Assembly (NCBI GenBank): GCA_022432975.1
Contig: CM039512.1
Span: forward strand, 45,286,309-45,350,308
From: Begonia masoniana
Taxonomy: Eukaryota; Streptophyta; Magnoliopsida; Cucurbitales; Begoniaceae
Reading direction: 5' to 3'
DNA: 64,000 bases
The position numbers and the translations under genes are program-made. A model generated the notes under the pieces. That model did no database searches and was not told the origin of the DNA. It worked only from the letters and a program-made list of their open reading frames with translations. Shown piece by piece: positions 11,875 through 24,559 of the stretch (within the stretch, counting starts at the first letter, position 1; every line of letters starts with the position of its first letter).

Positions 11875-12376
11875 GATATAACGTATAAATTAGATATATT
11901 ATGACGAATTCTCTGAAAGAATGTAGTTTGATAAGTGAGATTTCAATTTCATCTCTCCTTTGCACTGCATTGACATTTATTATTTATATGTTCATTACTA
12001 GGTGAATTAAGACTAGAATAATATTACATTTACTATTTTATTCCACTCTCTTAAAATATTTGTTAACTTATCAAACAATTATTGGTGTAATTAATGTAAT
12101 AAATTAATTATTCAAATTGATTGCAAATCTCGAACAAAAAATAAGAAATTTTGATTATTTAAATTGTTCAAAGAATTGTAATTCAACTTCGCCAATTTGT
12201 CTTTAATCGATGTTTGTTGTAAAAATATATGTTTTAGAGGTGAGACAAACTCATCACTTTATTGAAAGTATCAGTTGGCTTGTATAACACCCTAACTTCT
12301 TGTAAAAAAAAAAAAAAAAAAACCATCATTGACTTCAGATTTATCAATCTCAGATTTAACACAGTAATATACTATT
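11875..12376. other. AT-rich spacer between MITE and L3 LTR
   Basis: No coding or RNA gene seen; contains a 19-A homopolymer near 12302. The same spacer occurs inverted at 38333-38824 and, degraded, at about 7346-7821, so it belongs to the duplicated block. Confidence 0.7.
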
Positions 12377-14774
12377 TGTAACACCCGACGAGCTTGACCA
12401 GGTGACTTTCTTAACTATTTTAACGGCCATGTTTATTTTGATCTTTTCAGTTTGGAATTTTATGTCAAGGCTTAATTAATGTGCATGTGTCATAAATTAG
12501 GTTGGGTGGCAGGATTTGTAATTAAGAATGGTTGGATAAAGTATAAATAGGAAATGGAAACTTTTAAACCCCACTGTAGCCGACATTCCCTTCTGCGTTC
12601 TCTCATTCCCCCAAGTTGTCTCCCTCTCTGCCAGCGACTCTCTCATCGACGACGGATTTCTTTTTCTCCACTTCGACAATCGACGCCCTAGGTAAGACTC
12701 AGACAATGTGGATTGCTGGTTATCTATTTGAGTACTGTTTTTCAGTTGAACTTGAGATTTCGGATTCTGCAATGGCCGAGTCTGGTTATTGTGATTCTAG
12801 GAATTTTAGACTACGCACACAGAGTGCTCGACTAATGGACTTATATATATATAGACGTTAGATTCTAGGGTGATTTTTAATTAGGACTTTTAGGATGTTG
12901 TTTTAACTCTACAATGTGAAATGTTTTAGGTGAAGAAGTCTGAAGAGAAGTACTCAAAGTTGCTAAGGAAACCAGGTAAGTGAATGTGTAGGAATACCCG
13001 GCCATTAGGGCTCTACATCACAAGGGTACTGGTTAGAAGCTGTTTTCGACGTTTAAGGGTTATCTAAGTTATTGTCTGTTGGTTATGATACTCAAACTGT
13101 TAGTATGATTCTAGTTAGATGTATGATCTGTTCAATAGAATAATGAACTAAGAGTATCTCTGCTCATGCATCATGAATGTTTTTCAAGCACGTGAAAATG
13201 TTTTCAATGCATGTTTTCTCTCATGAATAAGATAAGAATATGAAACCTATGCAACATGGATTAAGAGAGGGTTGGGGGCGGTTTGGCGTATGTCACTGTC
13301 CAAAAGAGGGACCAAGAATACGACCCGCAAGGGACTATGTACACTCTCACTGTCGAACCCCCTTTACCGGCACAAATCCTCCCTTAATCCATACAACGTA
13401 AATGATGATTATGAATGATGACTATGAATGATGATTATGAATGATGAATATGAATGATGACTACGAACATGAGTACGAATAAGAACAAGAAAAGATCCAT
13501 GAGCATGTTTTTCTTTAAACTGTGCATTCATGCATATGTGTTAGCATTGCATTCCTTACTAAGCATTAGGCTTATAGTTTAAACCTTATGATGTAGGTGA
13601 CGAGATATCAGGTGAAGAATTCAAAGTTGATAAAGATGTTTAAGTCGGTTGCTGGGAGGTACTCAGGGTGGAAGTTTGTGGCTGGCAGGCAAAATCGACC
13701 CGTGGTTATGCTCATTTTATGTCAGTAAAATTTATGAGAAAACTGATGTCTATGTAGGATAAGATCATGTTTTAATTTGGACTTGAAATTGTCTGGTTCA
13801 ACTTCTGAGTTTGAGGATGATTGTAAGAACCTAGGACATCTTGTTTTATATGAGTCTTCTGCTTACGTATCCTGAACGAGCCTATGATTTTTATTCGTTT
13901 AAGGTTTATGTCCATCAAGTTGAAATGTGTGTGAGTCGAGGTATTTCCTGTTGATTGAAGTTGCTTGATGATTATTGTGTTTTACTGTTGAATGATAGAA
14001 ATTGGGTGAACTTATCATCCGGCTGACGTCATCGGCAGGAGCTGTGTGTTAGAAGCTGGATGAATGAATCATCTGGCTGACGTCACCGGTGGAACGTTTG
14101 CTATTCACCGGATGATGTCTCTTATCGGATGAGGTAAGTGAGTCACGTATTTTGCACATGCCTATCGGAAGATGTCTCTGATGGATGAGGACATCATCCG
14201 GCTGACGTCATCGGTGGATGGTGAACGATTGTTGTTCACTGGATGATGCCTCTCACTGGCGATGTTAAGTAGTCACGTGAGATGCACATGATAACCGGAT
14301 GATGTAGATTTTCACTGCTGGCAGAAGCGAGCCCTATGCTTGTCGTTTAGTGATCGGCATAAGTGAGTTTTATGTTTTGTCGTTTAGTGATTGGTAGAGG
14401 TCGTGTATTTATGCACCGGATGATGTGAGAGAGCTGCTTGTTGCCTAGCAACCGGCAGATGCCTGCGATTTCGAGCAGCTCATGAATAATGAGGTCGAGT
14501 GTTCTAAGGGCATTTTCTATTGCCCGATTATGTTACAAAACCAATGTCTGGGTTAGTCCTTCGATTCTGTTGATGATGAATTCGCAAAATTTAAGACGAA
14601 GACAAGTTTTGAAAGGATCGAGCTTTGTCAGTTATAGCGTTGTCCCGAGTTCTGTCAAAGAAAAAAATAATAAGGGATATATATATATATATAAAGTGGT
14701 TTAGATAGAATGATTAATATTTATGATTTAAGAAAGTTTATTAATTATGTCTTGACTCTACTAGGGTCGTTACA
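12377..14774 (+). mobile_element. Solo LTR, family L3 (2398 bp), TSD CTATT
   Basis: Starts TGTAACACCCGACG and ends AGGGTCGTTACA, flanked by the exact 5-bp repeat CTATT (12372-12376 and 14775-14779). There is no internal domain, so it is a product of LTR-LTR recombination. A TATA box (TATAAATA, 12542-12549) is followed by a putative exon ending CTAG|GTAAGA at 12691, a 46-nt mini-exon (12930-12975) between TTTTAG and GTAAGT, and an acceptor GATGTAG|GTGAC at 13597 opening a short acidic frame that ends at TAA 13641-13643. A 12-15 bp ATGATTATGA-type repeat lies at about 13395-13465. A word array of CATCCGG / CTGACGTCATCGG / CGGCAGATG fills about 13995-14470. Confidence 0.93.
13995..14470 (+). repeat. 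L3 word array (ATCCGG / TGACGTCA / CGGCAGATG)
   Basis: Short words such as CATCCGGCTGACGTCATCGG recur in both orientations with irregular spacing; palindromic TGACGTCA occurs at about 14025, 14077 and 14204. The inverted copy lies at 27860-28165 plus 36570-36700. Confidence 0.8.
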
Positions 14775-14779
14775 CTATT

Positions 14780-15119
14780 CTTGTTGGAAACAGTAATCAT
14801 CAAGTTGGAAGGTGTCTAAAAGAATAGAATTGCATTTTAGGGTTTGAATCTCATGATTCAGTTATGAAATTATAGGAATCAGACAATACACAAGATCCAT
14901 TTGTTGATGGATTGTTGTTGATTGTCATCACAGATCGGAGATGAACAACTCGTTGATTCTTCGATAAAAATTCGTAGTTATTCACCACATTAGGGTCTTG
15001 CAAATTGCAATATGTATTTCATTGACTTTCAAAACTCTATAAACCCATTTTTGCTTTGAATTAGTAGGTATTTAACCTTCGATTAGAAACTTGGCCAACA
15101 TAAAAATTATCATTTTTCA
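14780..15119. other. Intergenic stretch, nothing recognised
   Basis: Appears single-copy within this window; no open frame, element terminus or RNA gene identified. Confidence 0.5.
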
Positions 15120-15128
15120 TCAAATGAA

Positions 15129-15979
15129 GAGTAATTATCGATTTGGACCCTTGTACTATACACGTTTTTTCAATTCGACCCTCTATACTAAAAAAACCGG
15201 CAAACCGAACCCTGTACTTTGATTCTGTTATCAGTTTTGACCTTCTATCAATAATTTTATTAAACCCTCATTGAAAAAACTAACAAAAAATCTTAGATTC
15301 AGTTGAAATTTTTACCACATGTTCACTATTTAATGAGAAGATAATTTGAAAATTTTTGTGATTTTTTAACATATGTACAATTTATTGAAATTTTATTTTA
15401 GTATTTTATAAAAATATTATAATAAATCATACAAATTTTAGAAAATCACGAAACTTTTTTATTATCTACCCATGATAGGTTGAACATGTAGAAAAGTTTT
15501 CAAATAAATCAAATATTGTTTGTTATTTTTTTAAAAATTAATTTATAAAATAAAGAAGAAACTGAGATTAATTTAAAAAAATACCTAAAAAATATTGGAT
15601 TTATTTGAAACTTTTTCTAGATGTTCCCCATCTTATGGGTAGATAATAGAAAAATTTGCGTAATTTTGTAAAACTTGTATGATTTATTATAACATTTTTA
15701 AATAATAATAAAATAAAATTATAATAAATCATAGATGTGTTAAAAAATCACTAAAATTTCCTAGATTATCTTCTCATTAAATAATGAACATGCGGTAAAC
15801 ATTTCAACTAAATCTAAGATCATTTGGTAGTTTTTTCAATGAGGATTTTATGAAATTGTTGATAGAAGGTCAAAACTGATAACAGAATCAAAGTACAAGT
15901 TTCGGTTTACCTGTTTTTTTAGCACATGGGCCGAATTGAAAAAACGTATATAGTACAGGGTTCAAATCGATAATTTCTC
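15129..15979. mobile_element. Mutator-type MITE (851 bp) with long TIRs and 9-bp TSD
   Basis: The ends are long inverted arms: GAGTAATTATCGATTTGGAC at the left and the reverse complement of GAGAAATTATCGATTTGAAC at the right, with pairing for several hundred bases inward (for example TGATTCTGTTATCAGTTTTGA against TCAAAACTGATAACAGAATCA). The exact 9-bp repeat TCAAATGAA flanks it (15120-15128 and 15980-15988), the Mutator-superfamily target size. No transposase is present. Confidence 0.93.
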
Positions 15980-15988
15980 TCAAATGAA

Positions 15989-17202
15989 TAATGTATTCCT
16001 TATGGCTGTCTCCTTCATAAATCTTTAATTTCACTATCGTCATAATAAAAGTATATGATCTTCAATTGTCGTTTCACACTTTTATTCTTCTATTTACCAA
16101 CAAGCACAACAACAATTTGTTCATTCCTCTTTTTAACAACAAACACATTAATAACGTGCAAATTGTATATGATTTTTTTTTCTCAGTGAATTTTTATAAA
16201 AGTTGTCCAACCATTGATCAATTCTATCACATCACTAATTCAACTTGTGAAGCCACCAATTGTCGTTAGGGATTAGCTTTCTACTAGAACAATTTTGACT
16301 ATCAAATCGAAGAGAATTTGTTACTTGACATTATTTGAGTACACCTAAAGTTTGAAAATAAGAGAAAACTAAAGAATAAACTCATATAATCCAATTTTCA
16401 AAGCCTAAAAGTGTCTTTAATAATCATCATAATCCTATGAATAGAATTTGAATTCTGAATTAAAATTTCTAATAAAATAAAATATATTCTTAAGAAAACT
16501 TTTAAAAATAATAAAATTTGTATAAAAATTCAAACGAATAAAATTGAAAATAAAAATAATGGACAAGACAAAATTGATCATAGACCTATGGATTTGGACC
16601 ACATCTGTCCTGGATCATATCAGATATGCTCTTACACCATCTATAACGACGACATTAGCTGAAGGCAGACGTGAGATTGCTTGTCACGATCATCACCAGA
16701 CTCGGTCGGCCTTGCACTGACCGGCCCTTGGATAAAACTTTTTTGCAGGCAAGATCCAATTTTTGTGGTCTAAGATCTTCCCTGCGAACCTTAAACCATC
16801 AAGATGACTTTCAAGCAAGCTTGCAGGCTAACTCGCAAACTAACTATATTTTTTTTAGCACCACGATTTCATTATTGTGGTTTGAGATTGAACGGGGCAT
16901 GGACCAACCTCTAAAAAATAATCTAGCCAGATCAGGGCCACAGGCCATTTGATGTCCCTGAATAGCTAGTTCCAAGAAGTCCTACCTTGACAGACAGGTA
17001 CAAGACAGACCAGAAGACATAAAATTCTTTGACATTGCTGGGAAAGACCCTGTTATCATAATAACTACATTGCAACTCTTCAGAGGCGTGAATAAAAAAA
17101 AAGACATGCACCAAACTACGTCTACTCAAGAGACTGAGGCTATTTACATTATTATATAAGAACCAGTCTCACTCGAAATCCACTAGTCATGTCCAAGAAA
17201 AA
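15989..17202. other. AT-rich intergenic region downstream of SCAR
   Basis: No conserved domain is seen in any short frame here. It should hold the SCAR 3' UTR and poly(A) site near its right edge. Confidence 0.5.
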
Positions 17203-20200
17203 TTAGCTATCGCTCCAAGTTTCATCATCATCGCCGTAATCGCTCCCCACCGCCTACAAGTTTTTCAAGAGAGTTGAAAAGATTGAGCAAATGTGCAAAA
17301 TAATACACAAGAATGTGATAATAATTATGAAAGGAAGTAAAAAAGGAAGAACGATCATGGTCGAACCTGTCGGATTGCACTGGCTTTCTCCAAAATTGCA
17401 GTGACTTTAACATTGGGTACGTGCATAGGTGCATTTGTTGACTTCTCAGATACCGTACGTCTTAAGCTGAATGACTGGGGACAAAAAATTATAAAACTTA
17501 GTTGATGAGGACTAAAATATGTCCTTTAAAACGAAGGTTAGCTCAATATGACATTCAACGGGAGATTCAAATTGTTGTTCTTAGCTCCTTCCTCATCTCA
17601 CCTTTTCCTCCACTTTTCTTAAAATCCATTAGCAATCTAAAATTACCCACAATTTGGTTCTTACAACCTTTTTTCTTTCTGGCTCAAAAATAAAGGACAC
17701 TCCTCTTAGAAAATGAACAGAAGTAGATGATGACATCTGTGTTTTATCTAAAGAAAGTGAAACGAATTTGCTTTGCACTCTCCATTCCATACTTCCGAGT
17801 TTAGGCTAGCAAGTAGAGCATGTCTGGTTGGTGTTTTGGTCACAACAAGTACTATTCCAAATTCGGCCGAATTCCTAAAATAGGATGAAATTTTTTCTGA
17901 AGCATTTCAAGTAAGAGATGTTAATATTCAACTAAATATTTGATGTCACAATATGATAGTAAGATGCCCATTAAAGAGGTGGGGACCAAAATAGATATGC
18001 AAAGGTGTGGAGAGAGAATAAAAGCAATTGGAAAGAGGTGCGTTTAGGGTGAGAAGCTCGTGGGGCAAGATGATTATAATAAATAGGAAACTAGGAATTA
18101 GGGAGGGACAGGAGAAATGGTTAGGAAAATACGAGAGAATGAGTGTCTCTAGTATGCCCGATAGATTGTTATTTTTCAGTTGTTTAATATGAGAATTCTC
18201 CTTTCATCTGTTTATCAATGTCTAGGTTCTATCACAATATTAGTCCATCAAAAGACTCCAGTTTAATTGGAAAAAATTAAACCAGTAAAGTCATAGCAGC
18301 AATTGAAACTTACTTTCGATCTAATTTGTTGCAGAAAACTTTCACTCTCCTCCTTTCCTTTGCCTTCCCCTCTCTGATTAGCTTTATTCTCTCCATTCAA
18401 GTTCAGCTGGACCTACGTCAGGGGTAATATTCATGATTTGAGAATATCCCTTCCATCAAATCATATGGAAATAATTTCTGAATAGGTAAAAATGCTCTGT
18501 ACCTTATGTAATGGATCAACTGCAATGGCCCTATTAATGTGTTCCTGTTTAGACGTATTTGGACCAAATGTAGGATCGAAGTTCCTACGGTTTTCAGTTA
18601 AATCTGAGAAGGTTTTTGTGAGCCGCCACTGTGCTGGAGGCAGAGGCGGTACTAGAGAAGTATACTCCAGAGGGACTTGCAATGTAAGCAGATTGATTGG
18701 ATCAGAATCATGTTGCTCTTCTCTCATAGAATTAGAACTTTGAAGATCAAGGTGAGGATCAAAATATGATGGTTCCATATTATTCCCTGTGTGAGCACTT
18801 CTTATCATTCCTCCAAGATCCACAAAACTTGGGATAGATTCCATTGGTGAGACTCCACCTAAAGCATCATATAAATCAAGGTCTTTGCTTTGAGGGTATT
18901 CCCGAGATTCCCATTGATTGGAACTCGAATCAGAGTGATTGCTAAGACAATCATCAGACATGTAAGGAGATGATCTGCAGAATGTGTCATAATCAGAGTC
19001 GAGACAAATTTCATCTATAAAACTAGTCTGTTCTGAGACTAATTGAAAAGACGGAAATGTTGTTCCTATGCTTTCATAGGACTGAATCTCACAAGGAAAG
19101 TTCAATTTCAACTGAGGTGTTTCGAAGCCATTAATAGGATGGAAAGATATTTTCATATGCTCAAGGCGAGGCGAAGAAGGAAGTGAATCAGGAGGGAAAT
19201 CAAGCTCAAATTGTCTATCAACAGTCATCTCAGGCAATGTCTGATAAGTATCTCTACGGCTATCACCCCTCTGCTTCAAAACAGCAGCTTTCAATGAACT
19301 AAGATGCTCTACATTTTCATCGTGTGACAAGTTCATCCTCCGAAAACCACTGACAAAAAATTCATTACCGAGTCCAAATAACTGAGATGAACTTTCATCG
19401 TTCTTCTGATTGAAGTTAGTAGACGGAGATATCTCATTAGGAGCAACTGACAATGCTGTTTCAGATGCCTTCCTCGATGGTTGGCGAACAACATTTGGTG
19501 CTGCAAAATCAGGAGGTTTTGATGGCTCAAGTCCAAACAAGGTACCATTAGTCCAGAACTTGGCTGAGTTACAGGAGGACAATTCAGCAGACAATTCTTC
19601 AGGTTCAAGGAATCTGCTTGTCAAGTTATCCTCTAATGTTTTAGCATCATCCAGGGTAGCAGATCTTAATTTTGCATTGTCCACTGTGTCAACATTGTTT
19701 TGGAAACTAGCCCCTTGTGAATAGTTACCACTATAAAAGTCTCCAGAATTTTCAAGCTTCTGTTCATGGGTATAATGCTCGGTGGAAATAGCTTCATGTA
19801 AATCTAAGATTATTTCTTTGTCAGAGGTAACACAGGATTTGGGATAAGAATCAAGTTTTGGAGGATGACAATCTGAACCAGGTGCATTTACATCATGAGT
19901 TTGATCTGCCTCATAGCATCCATTGGAGGTATATGGCCCCACTGATTGCTTCGTCATAAAATCAAAATCATTTTCAGACTCTGATTCAATGGTGTTGAGT
20001 GCATCCACATAATTGTCGGGTTCACTCTCAGCTTCATCAATCTGATTCCTGTTGGATGGTAATTGATGGACGTTAGAGTCAACAAACAATACATCTGTTT
20101 CACATTCATTTTGGAGGTTAACAGCAACTCTTTCCTGCATACTGAGGTTAGACTTAGCGAAGAACATCTCAGAGGTTTCACCACTACAAGCACCTGCAGT

Positions 20201-22476
20201 CTGGGGCTCTAATATTTGCGCCTTTTCATCCCAAACAACACAGGATGGATCAATAACAATATCCTCTTGCATTATTTTCTCAAGGAATTCACCATCGTTA
20301 GTCCTAATTTGTTCAGGGGTAGAAGCTGAATCCTGTGCATTATTATCTAACTCCAACGGCATTAAAGCTGGTGATTCCCCAGAGTCTTGTACATCCGCCT
20401 CAGGTTGCTCAGAATGCAATAATTCAACATACATAGATTCACTTTTTGAATAGGAGAAATTAAGATCGTCCCCTGGCCCTCTTCTCCCGGTCATGTCCAC
20501 AGTCGAAGTAGATTGAGTTGGAGAAGCCTGGCCATTTATGTTGCTAAACTGCATTCTGCATGCTCAGATATCAGAAAGTGATACCAAAATTTGAAACTTG
20601 CTTAAGGTACTTAGTAGATTATACCTGCCATTGAGATCTGATACCGATAGACCATGCATCCCTTGACAATTTTGATGCAGTGATCTTTTTCTCTGCCAAA
20701 TTTACAAACAAGAAAAAAAATTATTAGCCCCATAAGAAATATTCTGTACACTTGAAATGTGTATAACCATTGAATAACTTTTATTCCACTGCTATAAGGA
20801 AGGGTAAGCATGAACTTAAGCCTTCAACATAAATTGGGGAAAAGCATACCCTGGTTTTATGAGCCTTTTTGTTCCTTTGGACTTTTGAAGGATATGTTTT
20901 ATCTGAGCTTGCTGATGATCTTTTGAAGAATGTTGGATCTGAATATCGCTTCAAACAAGATCCGGGGCCCCCAACATCAAATCTGAAAGCAGAGTATCCA
21001 ATTTGTTGTAGCCCGAATGTTAAGAGGTTAGCATGAAAGACAAGCTCCACTATTTACTATAGGCATTTGGTCAAAATGAGAGGAAGGAATTTGATTTACT
21101 TGTCAAGGAAGTGAAGACGTGGGGGATCGTGACATTCTTCATAAGAATCCATTATAAAGCATGGCAAGTCATGGCTAATGAGGTGATTTTGTTCAGATCG
21201 CAAACGAGGATGCCACTCACAGCCTGTACACAACTCGATCACATGAGTTTCCAAAGCTAAGAGATATTATGATAAGCTAGAATTCGATGTATAAAAGCAC
21301 GCATTTATATAATTAAATAGGAAAAACTCAAGATCAAGAGAGAACATAACAATAGTCAAAGCACTACGACTATTGACCACCTTTTATAAGCAAGGGCAAT
21401 TCTTGATAACTCGGAAGGAAATTTAGAGTGGTCTGCACAGTTTTAAAATTTGAAATGCACATAAATTTAGTTTGGAGTACTCCACAGGAAAATTTCACAA
21501 TTGCTTCTCCACATGTCAAAAGCATTCACAAAATTGGTAAAAGCGTGATAGCCTAATGCTCTTGGATATGATTGTCTTAACATAGAAGACGAGGTGCATT
21601 CACACACTCTCACTTTGACAGATTACTCTAGCGAACATTTACGTGAAAATCACTATCAACAAGTAACGGGCTAGTATTTGATAAGATAGAACTCAATGAT
21701 TTAAGAATTTTATTACCCATTATTTTCCCAAGAAATCGGATCATATGGGACCAAATACACTATGATTTTTACATTCGATTGAAGGAAAGATCATTTTAAA
21801 ATGAGTGTTGAGAAAGGGGCGCGCATAATACCAGCTGTATAAGCAAAATGAATGTGGCTTGTTTGAGCAAGAACTGCCTTTTCAATTGAAGGAAGTGCGG
21901 CCTCTACATTTTGGACACGAACCATCAACTTGCGGCTTCTACAAGCTGTTTCCATCACTTGCTCCTGCAACCCATGAAAGATCTCTGCTGCAAATCTACA
22001 ATTCATCAAAGTTCCTACCTCAATTAATCTGATAATTACCAATATGAGACACAAGAAAAATTTAAAAGTCTAGCCTGCAAGAACTTGGGTAATATTTTCA
22101 CAATCTATTACTCAAACAAAATATTCAATGACTTATCGGAATTTTCGAAGTCAACCATAAAAATTTCAAAATGGCAGCCCGAATGGCAAAAAATGCATGA
22201 AAACGAAATCTCACCGAAACCCTCAAAATTTTACTGAATTCAAATGAAAATGCAGTAGAATTCAAAGACTCCTGTAGCTCAGAAAACCAATTTTAAAACT
22301 AAAAAAATAAAAAGAACATACTCAGCAAGATCGCCGAGCTGCCTCAAGATCCCAACAAGGCCAGCTACAGTCACACCTTCGAGCAGAACTTTCGGATCTT
22401 CGCGGTCAACTTGTCCGTAGAGCTCCTTCTGACCAAGACCATACTCGTTCCTAACCTGAACCCGCACGAGAGGCAT
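17203..22476 (-). CDS. SCAR: SCAR/WAVE-family protein, 984 aa, nine exons
   Basis: SCAR/WAVE proteins activate the ARP2/3 complex to nucleate branched actin at plant cell edges, acting in the WAVE regulatory complex. Exons on the minus strand: 22476-22322, 21995-21832, 21223-21100, 20982-20850, 20692-20625, 20555-18503, 18412-18314, 17474-17367, 17253-17203. All introns are GT...AG and phases agree throughout. The SCAR homology domain covers about residues 1-190 ([41 protein letters not shown]). The 2-kb exon 6 is a poorly conserved acidic/serine-rich middle ending with PPLPPAQW (851-858). The VCA end is present: WH2 core [16 protein letters not shown] (923-938), connector [13 protein letters not shown] (about 956-968) and acidic tail with invariant-type Trp (DDDETWSDS, 976-984). 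The length is within the family's range. The last three exons are too short to show as open frames. Exon 7 could start at 18412 or 18406, both in frame. The start ATG has an upstream copy in a tandem duplication. The subtype is not assigned. Confidence 0.93.
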
Positions 22477-22666
22477 CGCCGCCTTCTTCCCTGAGTCAAG
22501 TCCGAGAAGAAGATGGGTGGTTCATAAATTCGGATCTTCGCGGTCAACTTGTCCGTAGAGCTCCTTCTGACCAAGACCATACTCGTTCCTAACCTGAACC
22601 CGCACGAGAGGCATCGCCGCCTTCTTCCCTGAGTCAAGTCCGAGAAGAAGATGGGTGGTTCATAAA
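22391..22666 (-). repeat. Exact 138-bp tandem duplication across the SCAR start codon
   Basis: The 138-bp unit at 22391-22528 is repeated without visible difference at 22529-22666. It spans the end of the 5' leader and the first 28 codons or so of exon 1, so there are two ATGs (22476 and 22614) in identical context. Confidence 0.95.
22522..22614 (-). promoter_or_regulatory. Upstream ORF copying the SCAR N-terminus (30 codons)
   Basis: From the upstream ATG at 22614 the frame repeats the first 28 SCAR residues ([15 protein letters not shown]...), then reads Asn-Leu and stops at TGA 22524-22522, before the main ATG. If the transcript starts upstream of 22614, ribosomes would meet this decoy first. 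Confidence 0.75.
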
Positions 22667-23000
22667 TGCAAGCACTGAAACAAGTAAATGACTGTAACCA
22701 TTAAATGAGGATATTTAAGAGAGAGACAGAGGGAGAGAGAGGGTGTAGAGAGAGAGAGAGGGTGTAGCTGAAGCAGAAGAGACAAAGACTAAGCAGAAAC
22801 AAAGTAGGTAAGGTAAGAGGGGATTGGAGCGGATTAACTGCCGAGGAGAGCGACTCTTCTTCTACTTTGGAAGACATTGCCAACTCTTCAAGGTATTCTC
22901 TTGAACGTACAAAAAAAACCCTCCTCGTTTCTCCAAATTTATGACCTCCAATTTTCCAATAATTTGGAAGGACAAAATACAATATTTATTCGTCTCAAAA
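22667..23000 (-). promoter_or_regulatory. SCAR upstream region with GA/CT runs
   Basis: Contains GAGAGA blocks near 22720-22765 and should hold the leader and core promoter. No unambiguous TATA box was found, and the transcription start is unknown. Confidence 0.4.
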
Positions 23001-24555
23001 TTAATCTTAATTTTGACTAATATTATATTTACCCACTAATTTATATATTAATTTTGTTTCACAACACGATAATTATAATTATAAGAAATCAAAATTCACC
23101 TCAGTGAAAAAAATGGTCACTCAAAGACTCCTCCGACACATTAAAATAGAAAAGGCAGCGACCGAATTCCAACAGTATCTCATGAGTCAGAAAGAAATAA
23201 GCAACGTGGGATCCAAAGATCCAGCCCCGTTATCTGGGTTATCGATGAACAATGGTCATCTACAAAGTAACCCGTATAAACGATAATAAACAAATAATAC
23301 CCTGATCATGTTTAAATATTCAAAATACAAGGAGCGCGTCATCAACGCCCTATTATTCATTTCATAATGTGAAAACCTGACAACCTTCACTGTAGAAGTT
23401 GTACTGAGATGTCCTCCTGATACTTTGACACCGAGATCGTCCAAATTATCATGAGGATCAATCATCCGTCACAACAATAATAAAATCATGTATCAATGGT
23501 AAACGTGTAAATCATATATACATATATACGTAAAAATACTGACGTGCTACTGACCTGATGTGCCAAGAGAAGCCATCACTTGATCACGAGCCAAATCCTT
23601 GGCTGAGCTTTTAACTAATGAGTGTGCTTTTTTTGTAGGTGAAACATCCTTTGAAGACTTGTGAATAGAGTCAAGTGCATTAGACTTGGAGAAGCCTTTC
23701 CACTTGCTAACATGGGAGCAACCCTCGGCCACCCCAAAAATGGAAGAAGGAATTTGTCTTCCTTGAAACAACTTGTGTAATTGATCACCTAGTTTATTTA
23801 TTTAGTTGCTTTTGCCTTCTTATTGTTTGGTCGAACACTCTTATCAATTAGGGAACTCTTTTCCGTTGTGTTTTGTGAAAGAGAGGACCATTTGAAAGTG
23901 ACATTTGGAGAAATGAGTGGCTTTACCATAATTGGCCAAGCCTTCATGTACTCGGTTAGGTGTACTAGCCGAACACACCTCTTTTTTTCCCTCCTTGTAG
24001 CTACTCTTTGAGAACTCTAATTTTTCAAGTGAAGTGGTACTTAAACCACTCTTTTTGGTTGCTGAAGTAGCTTAGTTGAATGCAAAAATCGAAGAATCAT
24101 TCTTCCCCTAAACCTTGAAGCTTTTCGGCATCAAGTCATCAATCCATTCGGTGAGTAATATCTGATTGTGTTGTTATTGGTATCAAATTTATGAGAGCCA
24201 AAGTGGTACCATTTCTATTGCAACCTTCCTCCTCCCTTTCTTGGCGTGGAGAAACCCTAGCAAAGTTGTATTTCAACTCTCATCCAAGGCTAGTTGAAAT
24301 GTTTCCTTTCAAAAGGAACCAAATCCCGAGATGTGCTGTTATTACCTCCTCGGACCAACAAACACTCTTTCATCCATAACGTTTCATTCACAACGATTCA
24401 ACCTATGATTTTTGGAGGGGATTTCCATCACACTGAAAGTAAGTTGTCATTCAAATTTCAGCTCATTTGAAGAAGTTGTGCATTGGTAAAATAGAAGCAC
24501 GTTCGGCCAAAAAGTTCTGGTTTGCCGAGAGTTTTGTGCTTTAACTTCCAAACCT
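23001..24555. other. Unassigned region with short unrecognised frames
   Basis: Two short frames (23104-23286, +; 23547-23771, -, Ser/Lys-rich) have no domain I recognise. The latter is followed on the minus strand by CAG|GTCAGT-like text, so it could be part of an exon or an old retroelement. The rest shows no gene. Confidence 0.35.
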
Positions 24556-24559
24556 TAGT

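Larger units (their letters stand above)
7028..12710. repeat. Large inverted palindrome: arms 7028-9820 and about 9835-12710, 14-nt loop
   Basis: Reading inwards, each landmark of the right arm appears reversed in the left arm: the L3 LTR start (right 12377, left near 7345), the AT-rich spacer, the hAT-MITE terminus (right 11874, left 7822), and L2 LTR text down to the centre. Around the centre, GTTTGAGTGTTTGGTGAGAGT (ending 9820) is followed by 14 unpaired bases and then by its own reverse complement starting ACTCTCACC at 9835. The left arm carries many single-base insertions, deletions and substitutions and abuts gap 1; the right arm is clean and matches the copies at 38-42 kb and 62-63 kb. 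See findings for artefact versus real fold-back. Confidence 0.9.

Noticed and set aside
19410..19724. 104-codon plus-strand open frame inside SCAR exon 6
   Set aside because: Shadow of the long SCAR exon on the opposite strand.
22371..22637. 88-codon minus-strand open frame across the SCAR start region
   Set aside because: It is an out-of-frame reading of the 138-bp tandem duplication; the SCAR frame has the family residues.
23547..23771. 74-codon minus-strand frame as a candidate gene
   Set aside because: No domain, no clear promoter or complete exon structure; kept only as part of an unassigned region.
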